The notes below the pieces were generated by a model. That model saw only the letters and a program-made list of their open reading frames with translations. It made no database searches and was not told the origin of the DNA. DNA of 64,000 nucleotides. Source: Lumbricus rubellus (Eukaryota; Annelida; Clitellata; Crassiclitellata; Lumbricidae). The DNA lies in contig OX243814.1 of assembly GCA_945859605.1 (NCBI GenBank), positions 21,679,201-21,743,200 on the forward strand. Reading direction: 5' to 3'. The position numbers were made by a program, and so were the translations under genes. Positions 47,842 to 59,800 of the stretch are shown piece by piece. Every line of letters begins with the position of its first letter. The stretch's first letter is position 1.

Positions 47842-50800
47842 TCAGTTTACAATGGCCGTATCCGTATCAATGAATTTGGAGCTGTAGATCGCCAATCGAA
47901 TCATCTCCTCAGCCTTCTGTGCACTGGTAAACAAGAAACAGAAAATCAGTATAGACTGTCTGTCCTCTTTGTACAAATACTCCGCTGCACTGCTGCAGTG
48001 CTGCAATTGTAATTGAACATTTATATAGCGCCGCTCACAGATTCAGTAGCGCTCCCGACCCTAGTTAGCACTTCCCCTAACAAATAGTATGGTCTTCAGG
48101 TGCTGTAGCTTTCATTTGGCTATTGTAGTAATTGTCAACTGATGTATCACGTTACAACAGCAATGCTATGCAATGCAAAAGATGAGCTGAGGGACAAAGA
48201 ATTTTCTACAATTGCAATTCATTATTCATCCTTGGCTATTAATCCTTCCTCATGGACATAATTATGGGCACCTGCATTTTTTGGAAATGATATTAACCCT
48301 GGATTTTAAAGATAAATATATAAAATAACAATATTAATTCAAAACAATTACTTTATAGGTTATGCCAACATTGGGTTTGCTTGCCAAAATGATGCTTAGT
48401 CATGCAGAACAAAATGATAAATGTTGGTCTACAGTTGGCCTCCATCTGCTATAACTTATAACCTCGATAGCTTAGAGCAGTGCTGTCCAATCTGTGGCCA
48501 GTGAAAATTCTTCAAATTTTTGTGAAAACCAAGAAAAACAAATCGCAGACCAACCAAATTATGGCTACAAGTACTTAAAGAACTGAATGGCCAGGAACTA
48601 GATTAGATGGCCATTTGGACATTGGCTGTCCTATTTTTAAAAACTGTTTTATAACTACACTAAAATAAAATGAAAATAATTAGCTATTCATTAATGAAAA
48701 CTAAAACAAGAATGAAAAAGAAATTTAAATAAAACAAGATAAAAATAGAACGAGAAAGATTTGCACAAAATCAAAAACCGAAATCAAATTAGGAAGTACC
48801 TCTTCAAGAAAAATGTAGGAAAATGTGCAAGACTGTTGAAAGATTTACCTTGTGTAAGACGGCAGAGTGAAGTGATGTCCACACGTCGATGCCGATGGTA
48901 GCACATCTCTCGCAGAACTTTAGAAAAATAAACAACATGCACTTTATAACTTCATAACACTAGTCTGCTTCCTTTCTAACATGCCAAGTAACAAAGTTAT
49001 AACATTGGTTATTTGTCTCGTTTGCTCTGGCAGCACTCTAGGAAACACTAAAACAAAGTATTCTTGCTAAAAACGTTTTTCTCATCAAGTTGTCCACCTG
49101 TGGGACAATTCCGTCATATGGTCTGGGACGTATGGAACGGAGAAATGTCCTCCATCACCATCCAGCATCCCATTAATGTCAGCATCCCATTAATGTCAGC
49201 ATCCTTAATGTCCACTCAAAGATCTTTCTCAATAAAGACGCTTATCATCTCTAAGGAATTCAATGTCTTCTGTGCTGCTGAGAAATGGTATGAAGCCAGC
49301 AACTGCATAGAAGCTTTAATTGACACAAACAACATCAAGCACAAGAAACCTCTGCATGCCTGGACAATACTCTGGACGGGTCACACAGGTACAATCAGCC
49401 AGGGTCAGTATAGAGAACAACGTATTAGACAATTTCATGGCTCCAGTTTGAACATTGAAAATCCCAAACTCTATGACTGCCACCTCTAGCCACAGAGATA
49501 AGAAGCTGAGCCAGGATAAGTTATTAGATAAATTAAAAATGTCCGGCACAGATTAATCTCACCAGTCACCACTAAGAACTCGCCTGGCAACGACTAGTTT
49601 GTTATGTGAACTGCACAAAATTTATAAACATAAAAACAATATATAGTTGCCACCAATTCTTAAGATTCAAAGTCCATGATAAGTATGGCGTGTCAAACAG
49701 TACAAGTTTACGTACGTTAATTCGACATACACAGCAGCTGGTAAGCGACGTCTGCCTGTGACAAAACGTAGAAACTGGCTTCGATCGTTGCTCGTAAAAT
49801 TCTCCAGAACTTTCCATAAATGTTTCACCTGCTCAGAATCCTTCATCGAAGCATCGTTGAAAACCACTGAGAAAAGAATAAATTACACAAAACAGCAAAA
49901 TTTTATTGCAAGACTTTATGAAAAATGAGATAAATAAGAAACCCCCAGTTTCGTACACATCTCACAGGGCTGCTTCGTAATGTAATGCTAAATGTCAATC
50001 ATGTCCTGAGGAACCTTTCTCCACCTCTAGGAAGAATCACTTATAACTTACGCCCTAGACCGCATCCTTTTGTTTTACCAGTTACAGACGTTAGAAACTT
50101 TATACCGAGGGTTCTCTTTGTCGCCCATTAATGACATTGTTATCTTCACATTATTTCTGTCTTTAAGACTGTGAAATTTAATTTCAAAATTCTTACCTCT
50201 GGCCTAGATATTGGCAAAAAATCGTAGAGGGTCTTTTTTATGGCCCACCCTGTAATTCCCACATTTGCTATGGCGCCCCATGTTTACTACTCAGAGGCAC
50301 TCCTGACTACTGCACGGAAACTGCATCAAAGTTTCATGCCAAAGTGCACGAGGAATTGTGAGTGAAGGACTTGTGACCTTGGCCTTGGAAACTCTTGACC
50401 CAATTAATCACGAAGGTCTGACACATTAGCCATCACCTTGGCCAAACAACACATATCTCTACCAGTGCTTATATATTGCTTCAATGCAATTCACAGCACA
50501 TCTAGCACTCAGCATGGTGCAGAAAAAACTAGCCATGTCAGAACAGCGCTATCCTCAATTTTTTTATTCTGAAGAATCACATGTACCTGAGGTAAAAATA
50601 TAATAATCTTTGTTTATTATTTTCAAATTTATGTGAAAGCAAGTCAAAGTAGAAGATCATAGATTAATACAGGAGTCGAATTAAACTTTTTGGTAACGAT
50701 GCAAGGTGCTCAAAACTGCAAAAACAAAATGGAGTCTATGTTTAGCAGCATCAATGAAAACAGATTGTTTAAAATTTTTGCAGGAGATTTACTAATCTGA

Positions 50801-53800
50801 ACAAAGATGAATACAAATATTTTTAAAAGTTTAATTGAAGAGAATCTTAAACATGACTAATGTTTACATAAATAGAAAGTTTAAATCTTGAATAGTAAAG
50901 AAGAGTTTAATATGAACCTTGTTTCTGCAGATTTTCAAAAGAGATTTCAGGGCAGCCACAGATCTTGGTTTCTAGTTCATCTGATGTCAGAAGTCGAAGG
51001 ACGGCTTTTGGAATGACTTGCAGCAGACCCTTACGAATGGCATCCACCTACATCATGAAATTTTTACTGCAACAGCTGCAATGGCCATCACAACACAGGT
51101 AATGAATGATGACTGGCAGGCAACTGCCTTCATATATGTATAGCGCCCCTTCAAGATTACTACTCATAAGCGCTCCTGACTGTAGCACGGACACTGAGTC
51201 GGATTCATGTGGAAGCGCATGAACTGTTGCGAGTGAAGGACTTAGTCAAGGTCTTAGTCTTAGTCGGGGTGGCTTGAGGTGTATTCAAACCTGCAAGCCT
51301 CTGGCTGCAAGCAACGAACATACGGTACCCACTACAGTGACTACACCAATGTGCCCCACAAAACAACACATTAGATAGCCTGTCTCCCCACACTATGACT
51401 CATGTAGACCATCAACTGCCCATTAACACACAGTCTTGGAAGTTTAATTCCCAAAGACTGTGTGTTAACAGGTCTGCTTTGCACACACACATATATATAC
51501 ATGTATATATATATAAATAAAAATGTAACGGCGTTCGCAGGAATCTTCCTTATAAAGGATCTTGGTAAGTCCTGCACCGATTCTTTTCAAAATTGCAGCA
51601 AAACGTTCCGTTAATATAGGCGCGGGTTTGTATAATGCTTTTTTCCTCAAATCTTTCACAACAACAAAAAAAAACTTTCACTTCGATTCGACCGATTCCG
51701 AGTTGAATATGCGCTATATGAACCTTGCGGAACCACCATTTTGAAAGGCGACCTATTTTCGGTGAAGGCATATGGACGGTATCAATTTGAACCCACAATC
51801 GGTCGAATCGAAGTGAAAGTTGTTTCTTATCGGTCGAATCGAAGTGAAAGTTGTTTTTTGTTGCAAATTCGACCGTTTCCAACACATACGCCCGTCGAGC
51901 TTTGCCTTCCAATTCCGGTCGTTCAAATGTGTGTTCCATTTATGTAGCGCATTTCATAACATTCCATTGCGGCCTTTTTGCTGAAGCGTTTTAGGGCGCT
52001 ATCCGCCTCGTTGACGGTGTGAGGGAGAAAAGGAGGGGAGGGAGCGACACGAAGAGGAAGGGAGGATGCAGGGAGGGGAAAGTGGATGGCAGGGGGAGGG
52101 GAGGGGAGGAGAGGGTCGAGGGGAAGGGAAGGGGACGGGAGGATGCAGGGAGGGGAGGGAAGGGAGTGGAGGAGAGGGGAGGGGACGGGAGGGGAGGGAA
52201 AGAAAGAGGAGGTGGGGATGGGAGGATGCAGGGACGGAAGGGGAGGGAGGGGAGGAGAGGGGAGGTAGGGGAGGGAAGAGGGGAGGGGGAGGGGAGATGG
52301 AATGGAGGTAGGGAGGGATGGTTGGATGCTCTTTTTCAGCCACAGCAAAGCATGGCCGGGTTCAGCTAGTATGATATATAATTTATATATATATATATAT
52401 TATATATGTATACATACATGTCATACATACATAGATACATACATGGTGGTTGGAAAAAAGCAACTCCCACAAACTTAAGAAAAAAGTGCATGTAGAATAA
52501 GCTTAAATTTTAATGACATTTCGAAACCAACAAATTCATCCAACATGCATCAAACGTTAAAAATGGCCACATTGACTTCGACACAGGAAGTAGAGTGTGT
52601 TCACTAAAGACTTATTGCAGCACCTAATATTCATATGCATTGACCTCACACATTGGTGATAGTAAAGTTGTCTTTTTTGTTATTTATGTAGCTGATTGAT
52701 ATTGAGAATTTGTATAACTTTTTCTTTCCTTTCCCCAGATTTTATAATTGATAGTGCACTGATTTAAGTCTGGACTGCTTGGTTCAGGTGGTGGATCTCA
52801 AATCCCATGTCAGATCTCAGATCCAGTGGGAAATTGTTGAATTTAACCAAGTGCTGCATAAGGATACAATACATAAATTCAATGATTTAAACATCATATT
52901 TAAACATCAGTCGATCGATGACTTGCACCAAAGTATTACTTAGTCTTAGACTTACCTGCTGCTTCGTTTCATTCAATCGTGCTTCTCTCACTAGCTGCAC
53001 ATACTCTAGTCTTTCTTCATATGACACAGCCAGTTGGTTACCATTGGGCTTCAGTGGTACTGAAGTACCATCACTCAGTACCACAGTCCAAGTCCTCATA
53101 CTATCAAAGGTAGTACTATAGGTGTCATCATAGGTGTCCTTGTCCATTTTCTCAATCTGATTCAATGTCATTACCTGCAAAAATTGACAATTGAAACCAA
53201 TTCAGACATTATATTCAGGACAAAGATTTGTTAACCCTTTGTGTGCCACTAGTAGCGGTGTTACCATAGGTCATTTAGCCTGCCTATTCAATGGGCTTCT
53301 CTTGACTATGCGACACCTCCCAAACTATTCTCAATTTCACAAACTGTTGACTGTTTTTTCGCTTGATCTCGGCCAGGAGCGCCTCTGAGTAGATACATTG
53401 AAGGGGTGCTATATAATAAATTCTGATTGATTGATTGATTTTACTCTTGACCTGCCTTATGACCTGCAAAAATTCTTTGAAATTTTTAATATCCTCTTTA
53501 CATAAATAATTTCTTTGACAGGTCTGCTGAATAACTCCGAGGACTCTGACGCCATCTGCTGAATTTATATAACTGGCGTCGCCTATGAGTGCAAAACAAA
53601 CCGAAAACTGTAATATAATATTCCACAGAGGCCACAGGTACAAGAAATTGCAATATTATAAGTGCATTCATTAATGCAACACGGCCGCCACAATTTTCTT
53701 GAGTGGAAAGTTGCAGAATTGTTAGGCCTGAAGCTGGAGCTCTGTTTTGTTTTCTCGTGTTTTACGACCGTAATGGTGAACAGTGACGAAGTTTGACATG

Positions 53801-56800
53801 ACTTCTGGCAATTCACGATGATGGGTGATAATTATGATTGTTAAAGGACGATTAGAATAACGAACAGAGCCATAGCACTAAGACAGACCTGTGTCTCATC
53901 AACGGACATATAGTCTGTCCAAGAGACTTTGTGTTCTGCCAGCAACTTCCAGAAGAATGATGACAAAGTTATTGCCTGAATTAAAAAAAACATCAAAACA
54001 ACATTTGAATCACATATTCGAAATCTTCTAACCAATGCAGATCTAGCTAAATTTTCAGTCAATCTCAAGAAGCACCATTTTTCGTCTCTGGCTGTTTAGA
54101 TTTGTTAGATAACTATGTTCCAATGACTATCAAAAGCTTCTACAGGGCTAAATAAAAATCCACAAAACAGATACATCAACATATCAGAGCCCATTTTCCA
54201 ATCTTAATAGTATCATGGATCTAAAGTGCATGATTTTGATTGCGATTTTAGAATTTTCTTAGAAGTGACCTAGTGGACCTTAAGTTCAGAATAAACAAAT
54301 GTGCAAAGCTTTGTAGGTCTGCAGACTAATGCAGCATCTATACTATAGATGCATAAAAGCTAAAGTACTGAAGCTGTGATCATGTTACACAATAAGGTCA
54401 AACAAAGTGCAATCAATTACCAAGTTCTCTTCACTTCTAAGACAAGCACCCATGAGTTTGCCGATCCATTCATATTTATTAAATGCCACGCATGCGGGAT
54501 TAGGCATGTATGCATCTCTGTTGTTGCTGGCAACACCACTTTGCTAAAATATCAAATGGAGAAACACTGATAAATACAAGTCACCGAATTTCTATTAAAG
54601 TTCATCACAAGTTCTGCCAAAACATTGGATTCTTGCAGAGAAGAAGCACAATTAAGATCAAAACGAACAAATGTTCTATTATGCATTGCATCTCCTGACT
54701 GTACATGTATGTATTGCAGATACATTTCCATAATTCCCTACAGCAGAAGTACAGCTACAATGATCTGCATGTGTCTGTCTGTGTACTGTACATTGTACAA
54801 TAAAACATTAATGACAAGCTGCATTGGCTTCAGAGTCGATCTTCATAGCACTCTCATGATCATAAAAGTGTGCAAAAGAAGAAGCAAAGCGAACCTGATT
54901 AGGACATGGAATGAAGAACGGCAAAAGCAGAGGACTGTCAGCTGCGCATGGGCACAGTTCTTCGGCAATGTCGGATAGTGTATCTCGAAATCCACCACCC
55001 TGGTCGATAATGCCCTCACCAATGAAAATACATCTCCACCACTGTTTAACGTCAGCTGAGAACCTAAAAAAATTATGAAACATCGGCTGCCAATAAGAAA
55101 TTAATGCAATAAAGAACAGAAATGTCATGAAGGCAACATTTCTGTTGTGCTAAACTTTTAAAGACGATTTGCAAGGGGAGGGGGGGAAACAACAAGAAAA
55201 TTCTACACACAAAATGCTATGAGGCATCGTCACAGAATACCAGCCACCTTCACGAGAGGTAAAAGTTACAGAATGGACGATGTCAGATGTGATCCGGCAC
55301 AGCCAGTGATATAACAAGCCACAACAATCAATTACATTCAAATTCTTTTTCAACCGTCTTGAACACAGTCTATGTGTTTCAATTTTGAAATTCATCTCCA
55401 ATAGCCTTACCATGTGCAGGCAATAATCTTGAAATAGGGTTATAAATCTTCATCCTTTAAGAAATTTACTTAATACCCTTTTCAAATCAGATTCTTGCTA
55501 TTAAAACTGGCAATTTTAGGAGCATGACATGAAAGCAACTCCTTTGTCATTTTATTGCACTTTTTATGATCTTCTCATCAATCGTAAGATTTTTATTGAA
55601 TTGACCAACTTTCGATCGTCTGATCTAAGTTCTTTCTTTTCTTCGCATGTACAAGAAATCATCACTAAAGCAATTTTCAAAATCTTAAGACATATAGTTC
55701 ATAATAGTTGATGGCCAGAAACAACCCAGTCTGAACATCAATACAAAAAAAGCAAAAAATCAAAGCTGCGATGCAACTACAAAAAGTGTGCAGCATTAAA
55801 ATGGTACAGCAAGCTTCTAGAATATATTCAAATAACAGCCACTAAACTTCTGCTCAAAGTCCTGAAGATTAAATTTCTGCCGTACAACAACTTATGATTT
55901 TTGGATGGCTTAAACCTCTGAACCTGCATTTGCTCAGCTGGTCACTGTTGCTTGTTTTTGGTTGCATGATGTCTCTCACTGGCTATAACACAGGTATTTG
56001 CAAGTCTTCACATATGCAGTGACCAGATTATAGGCTGCCATCAGTGCTATTTAGGACAGCATAAAATAAATGCCTCTTGCTGTACATAACGTTCTAAACC
56101 AACCCAATGCACAGAATACAGCAATGCAACCTAGACAACGATGATTTGTGCTATCGATTATACAACAATCACAATTTGAGAAACACTATAAACATAGAAG
56201 TTTTGACCTCGTCAAAAGTCTGGAACCAGATAACAACTGCAAACCAGGTATACTATAATATAATTATGTTGTACTGTATGAATGTATGTGACGATAGTCT
56301 ACCTGTAAGCCAAAGTCTTGCCGTCATCATCATTCGCTCCTTCCTTCATCAAGCCTCTGTAGATCTGACTAAACACAGTCTCCTCAGCATCCAATTTGTC
56401 GACAAAATTCAGAAGATTTCTTGTAATGTACAACGTTGGAGCATCGAATCCACTAAAACATCAAATCCACTAAAACATCAAATCCACTAAAACATCAAAT
56501 CCACTAAAACATCAAATCCACTAAAACATCAAATCCACTAAAACATCAAATCCACTAAAACATCAAATCCACTAAAACATCAAATCCACTAAAACATCAA
56601 ATCCACTAAAACATCAAATCCACTAAAACATCAAATCCACTAAAACATCAAATCCACTAAAACATCAAATCCACTAAAACATCAAATCCACTAAAACATC
56701 AAATCCACTAAAACATCAAATCCACTAAAACATCAAATCCACTAAAACATCAAATCCACTAAAACATCAAATCCACTAAAACATCAAATCCACTAAAACA

Positions 56801-59800
56801 TCAAATCCACTAAAACATCAAATCCACTAAAACATCAAATCCACTAAAACATCAAATCCACTAAAACATGAGCACATTCCTCATACAATACCTACCAAAC
56901 ATAACAATTTATTGTTTCGCACTGACATGAATGCATCGCGATAACAATTCGTAATACAAGCGGATGATCACAAACTATACAAGAGTTGAATTCAACTGTT
57001 TGATGGTATACTGCAAATGACTTAAAGATAAACAGAAGATAATGTGACAAGGTCACAGAAAACTTATAAATTGCCAATAGTCAAGTTGAAACTGAAGTTG
57101 GATGCAGCATGGATGTACACCAAAGCACTTTAGTTGGACAAGCATCTGTTCATTAGATTGACAAATATATTCAAGTCATGTAGAATTGTAGATAGAATAT
57201 TTGTCTGACCTGCTGTCTTCCGTTTGTCGCAACAATGTATTGATCAGCTTCATTCTCTTCTTTGAAAGTGGCAGCAGTTCTTGAAGGATCTGAAAGATTA
57301 AATAGTATAGAAGAAAAATACCCAAAATGTTGAATAAGGTATAAACACGCAAAAAATACAGCACATCTATCTGCAACAATTGCATGCAAAATGTTACTGG
57401 CTTGAGCACCGGAAGCCATAGCTTGTTGATGTGTTCAGGGACCATACAAATAATGTAAATATATATGAACGCATTGGATACATAGGCTGGTATGTTTTTA
57501 TGTCTTAGTCTCCTCCATCCCTGGCCACAGATTACTTTGCTATGACTTGGTTGTCCTGCTAGACAAAGCTTTCAGTGCATAGAAGTTTCGCTTTTGTTGG
57601 CCCATCTTTTTAGAACAAACTGCTTTCCATTCTAAAGCTTGAGTTTGTGAATCTTTCTTTGCATCATTTCCATAATCACTTCAAAGTGTAACGGTTCCAT
57701 TCTATTCCTCACCAAAACTTCACACTTTTCCATTGAACCAACTGTGTTCAAAGACTTTATGCCCATCGTGCGCTATCTTGTGTGGTCCTATTATGCTCAT
57801 CCCCATCTATTGCATGTCCAACCTCCTTGTTTTTCTTAATGATGCTCAACTACAGCTTCCAATTGATATCAATGAATATATATATATACGCACAACAACA
57901 TATATCTGGAGAGTCTTCACTCTCCTTGCACTGGCAAATTCAATTACCTCAAGCAGTTCAAGCTGACATAACACCTCACCAGGTCCACACATATCTTAAG
58001 CATTGACAGGACATCACTCTCACATGGGATGACTCACCATCTTGGATCTGATTGTTCAACCTCCTGCCTGCCATCTCAAAGGCTCTCAGGTCACTGTTGA
58101 CATTGTTAAGATCTATACATGCGTTAGCTCGTGATCAAGAATAATGCCACGTCTCCATCAGAGTCGAGAATATGATGATGTTAGGAAAAGACCATCAACA
58201 ATACAACATGCAGACAGATCAATCCTTGAGATTTGAATCTGATTGCTGAGCCAATTCAATTGCGTTCTATCAAAATTCGACTGATGACAGATTGAGGACT
58301 TGCAAGCAGCCAGTACCCCAACACATGCACATCCTAATCACCTAGGGCAGTCATTGTAGCAACCGGATTAAGAAGATAGGTCTGCATGTAATCAGCATAT
58401 TGACAAGAGGTAATCCTTTTTACAGACAGAATGCCAATACCAGTCTCTGAACGAACGGTCAGAAAGAAAGGAGAAGATCCAAAAGAGTAGGAATTCTCAG
58501 CAGTCAAAATACATCTTCAAGCGTGTCAAAAGTTGTACTAGTTAACTTAAAAAAAATAGTCAGCAATGTTACATGCAGAGGTACAAAACACATAAGTGAG
58601 GAGACGCTTACTAACAGATGGAAAGGAGAGTAGCGAAGACCTTTCTGTGGAGAAATGAGTTTGACCCACATTTAATTCATATACATAATCAGTGGCAGAG
58701 AATGAGGTTTAGTGGGTAGATAAGGAGCAGATGAATCGCCAAGGATGTGAGAGAGCAGAGACCCTACCTATGTGACACGGATTCCCACAATCCAGTTCAA
58801 ATCAGCGATTTCCAGTAACACATCTCCCTGGCACAAGTACATCAACATACACCTCAAAATGAAATGAAGCTGATTTACAAAGATTCTGCAAAGACATGCA
58901 TACGCAATCTACAAATTGTGAAGCATTCTCTGATTTTAATTTTTAGTGTTGGATAGAGTTTCTTTCTAACCAGTAGAGAATCAAACGATCCAACTGAATA
59001 TTCCCAGATCGGCATCATGTACATTAGAACGCTGTCAAAGAGTTGAACAACTCTGAAAAATCAAAACAATATCCACAGTCAAAAACTCTTCTTGGCAACA
59101 AAGTTTCTGCTGCAGGTAAATCTTAACTGAGAAGTGAATTTACAAAGTCATTCACAGCTTTAATGTCTGTGGTGTTCAATGATGGGCAAAATACTTTTGA
59201 TGAGCAATTAGATTACACATATAATCAAGAAAGTATGTGAAATACAAACTTATATATCTATCACCCCAGACCCTCTAGAAATTAACCATCTTTTATGTAA
59301 ATTGAAGTGCTTGATAGCATAGCGATTAGCATATTGTGCTTTAAAACTGAGGGGAGGGCTTGATAGCAAAATGATTAGCATACTGTACTTTAAAATTGAG
59401 GAGTGCTTGATAGCATAGCAATTAGCATACTGTGCTATAAAATTGAGAGAAAGGCTTAATAGCATAACAAATAGCATACTGTGCTTTAAAATCAAGGGGA
59501 GGGCTTGATAGCAAAATGATTAGCATACTGTACTCTAAAATTGAGGAGTGCTTGATAGCATAGCAATTAGCATACTGTACTCTAAAATTGAGGAGTGCTT
59601 GAAAGCATAGCAATTAGCATACTGGGTGATTCCGTGTCAATTCAACCAAATTTACAACCGAAATTGACATGACCGACTCAGATTTACTTGAAATTTGGCA
59701 CAATTGTTGGGTCACACGAGGCATGTGTAAACCCAAGAAAAAAACTTTTTGGGTCGACTACTTCCCGAGATACGGGTCGTCAAACTTTGACCCAAAACGC

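Noticed and set aside
49064..49489. 141-codon plus-strand frame in a HECTD3 intron
   Set aside because: Antisense, no recognised domain, and it includes a small local repeat; probably chance.
51923..52369. Long frames on both strands rich in Pro/Ser/Leu or Gly/Arg/Glu
   Set aside because: They arise from the purine-rich low-complexity tract and match no protein family.
54625..54978. 117-codon plus-strand frame
   Set aside because: Largely the antisense shadow of HECTD3 exon 54895-55063.
56441..56869. Possible CRISPR-like array
   Set aside because: Units are contiguous without spacers and the genome is animal; it is a minisatellite.
58750..58897. Exon-like stretch in HECTD3 with possible CAG acceptor and GTAGGG donor
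   Set aside because: Phase does not fit between neighbouring exons, and the family order is already continuous from exon 58971-59052 to exon 57210-57289.
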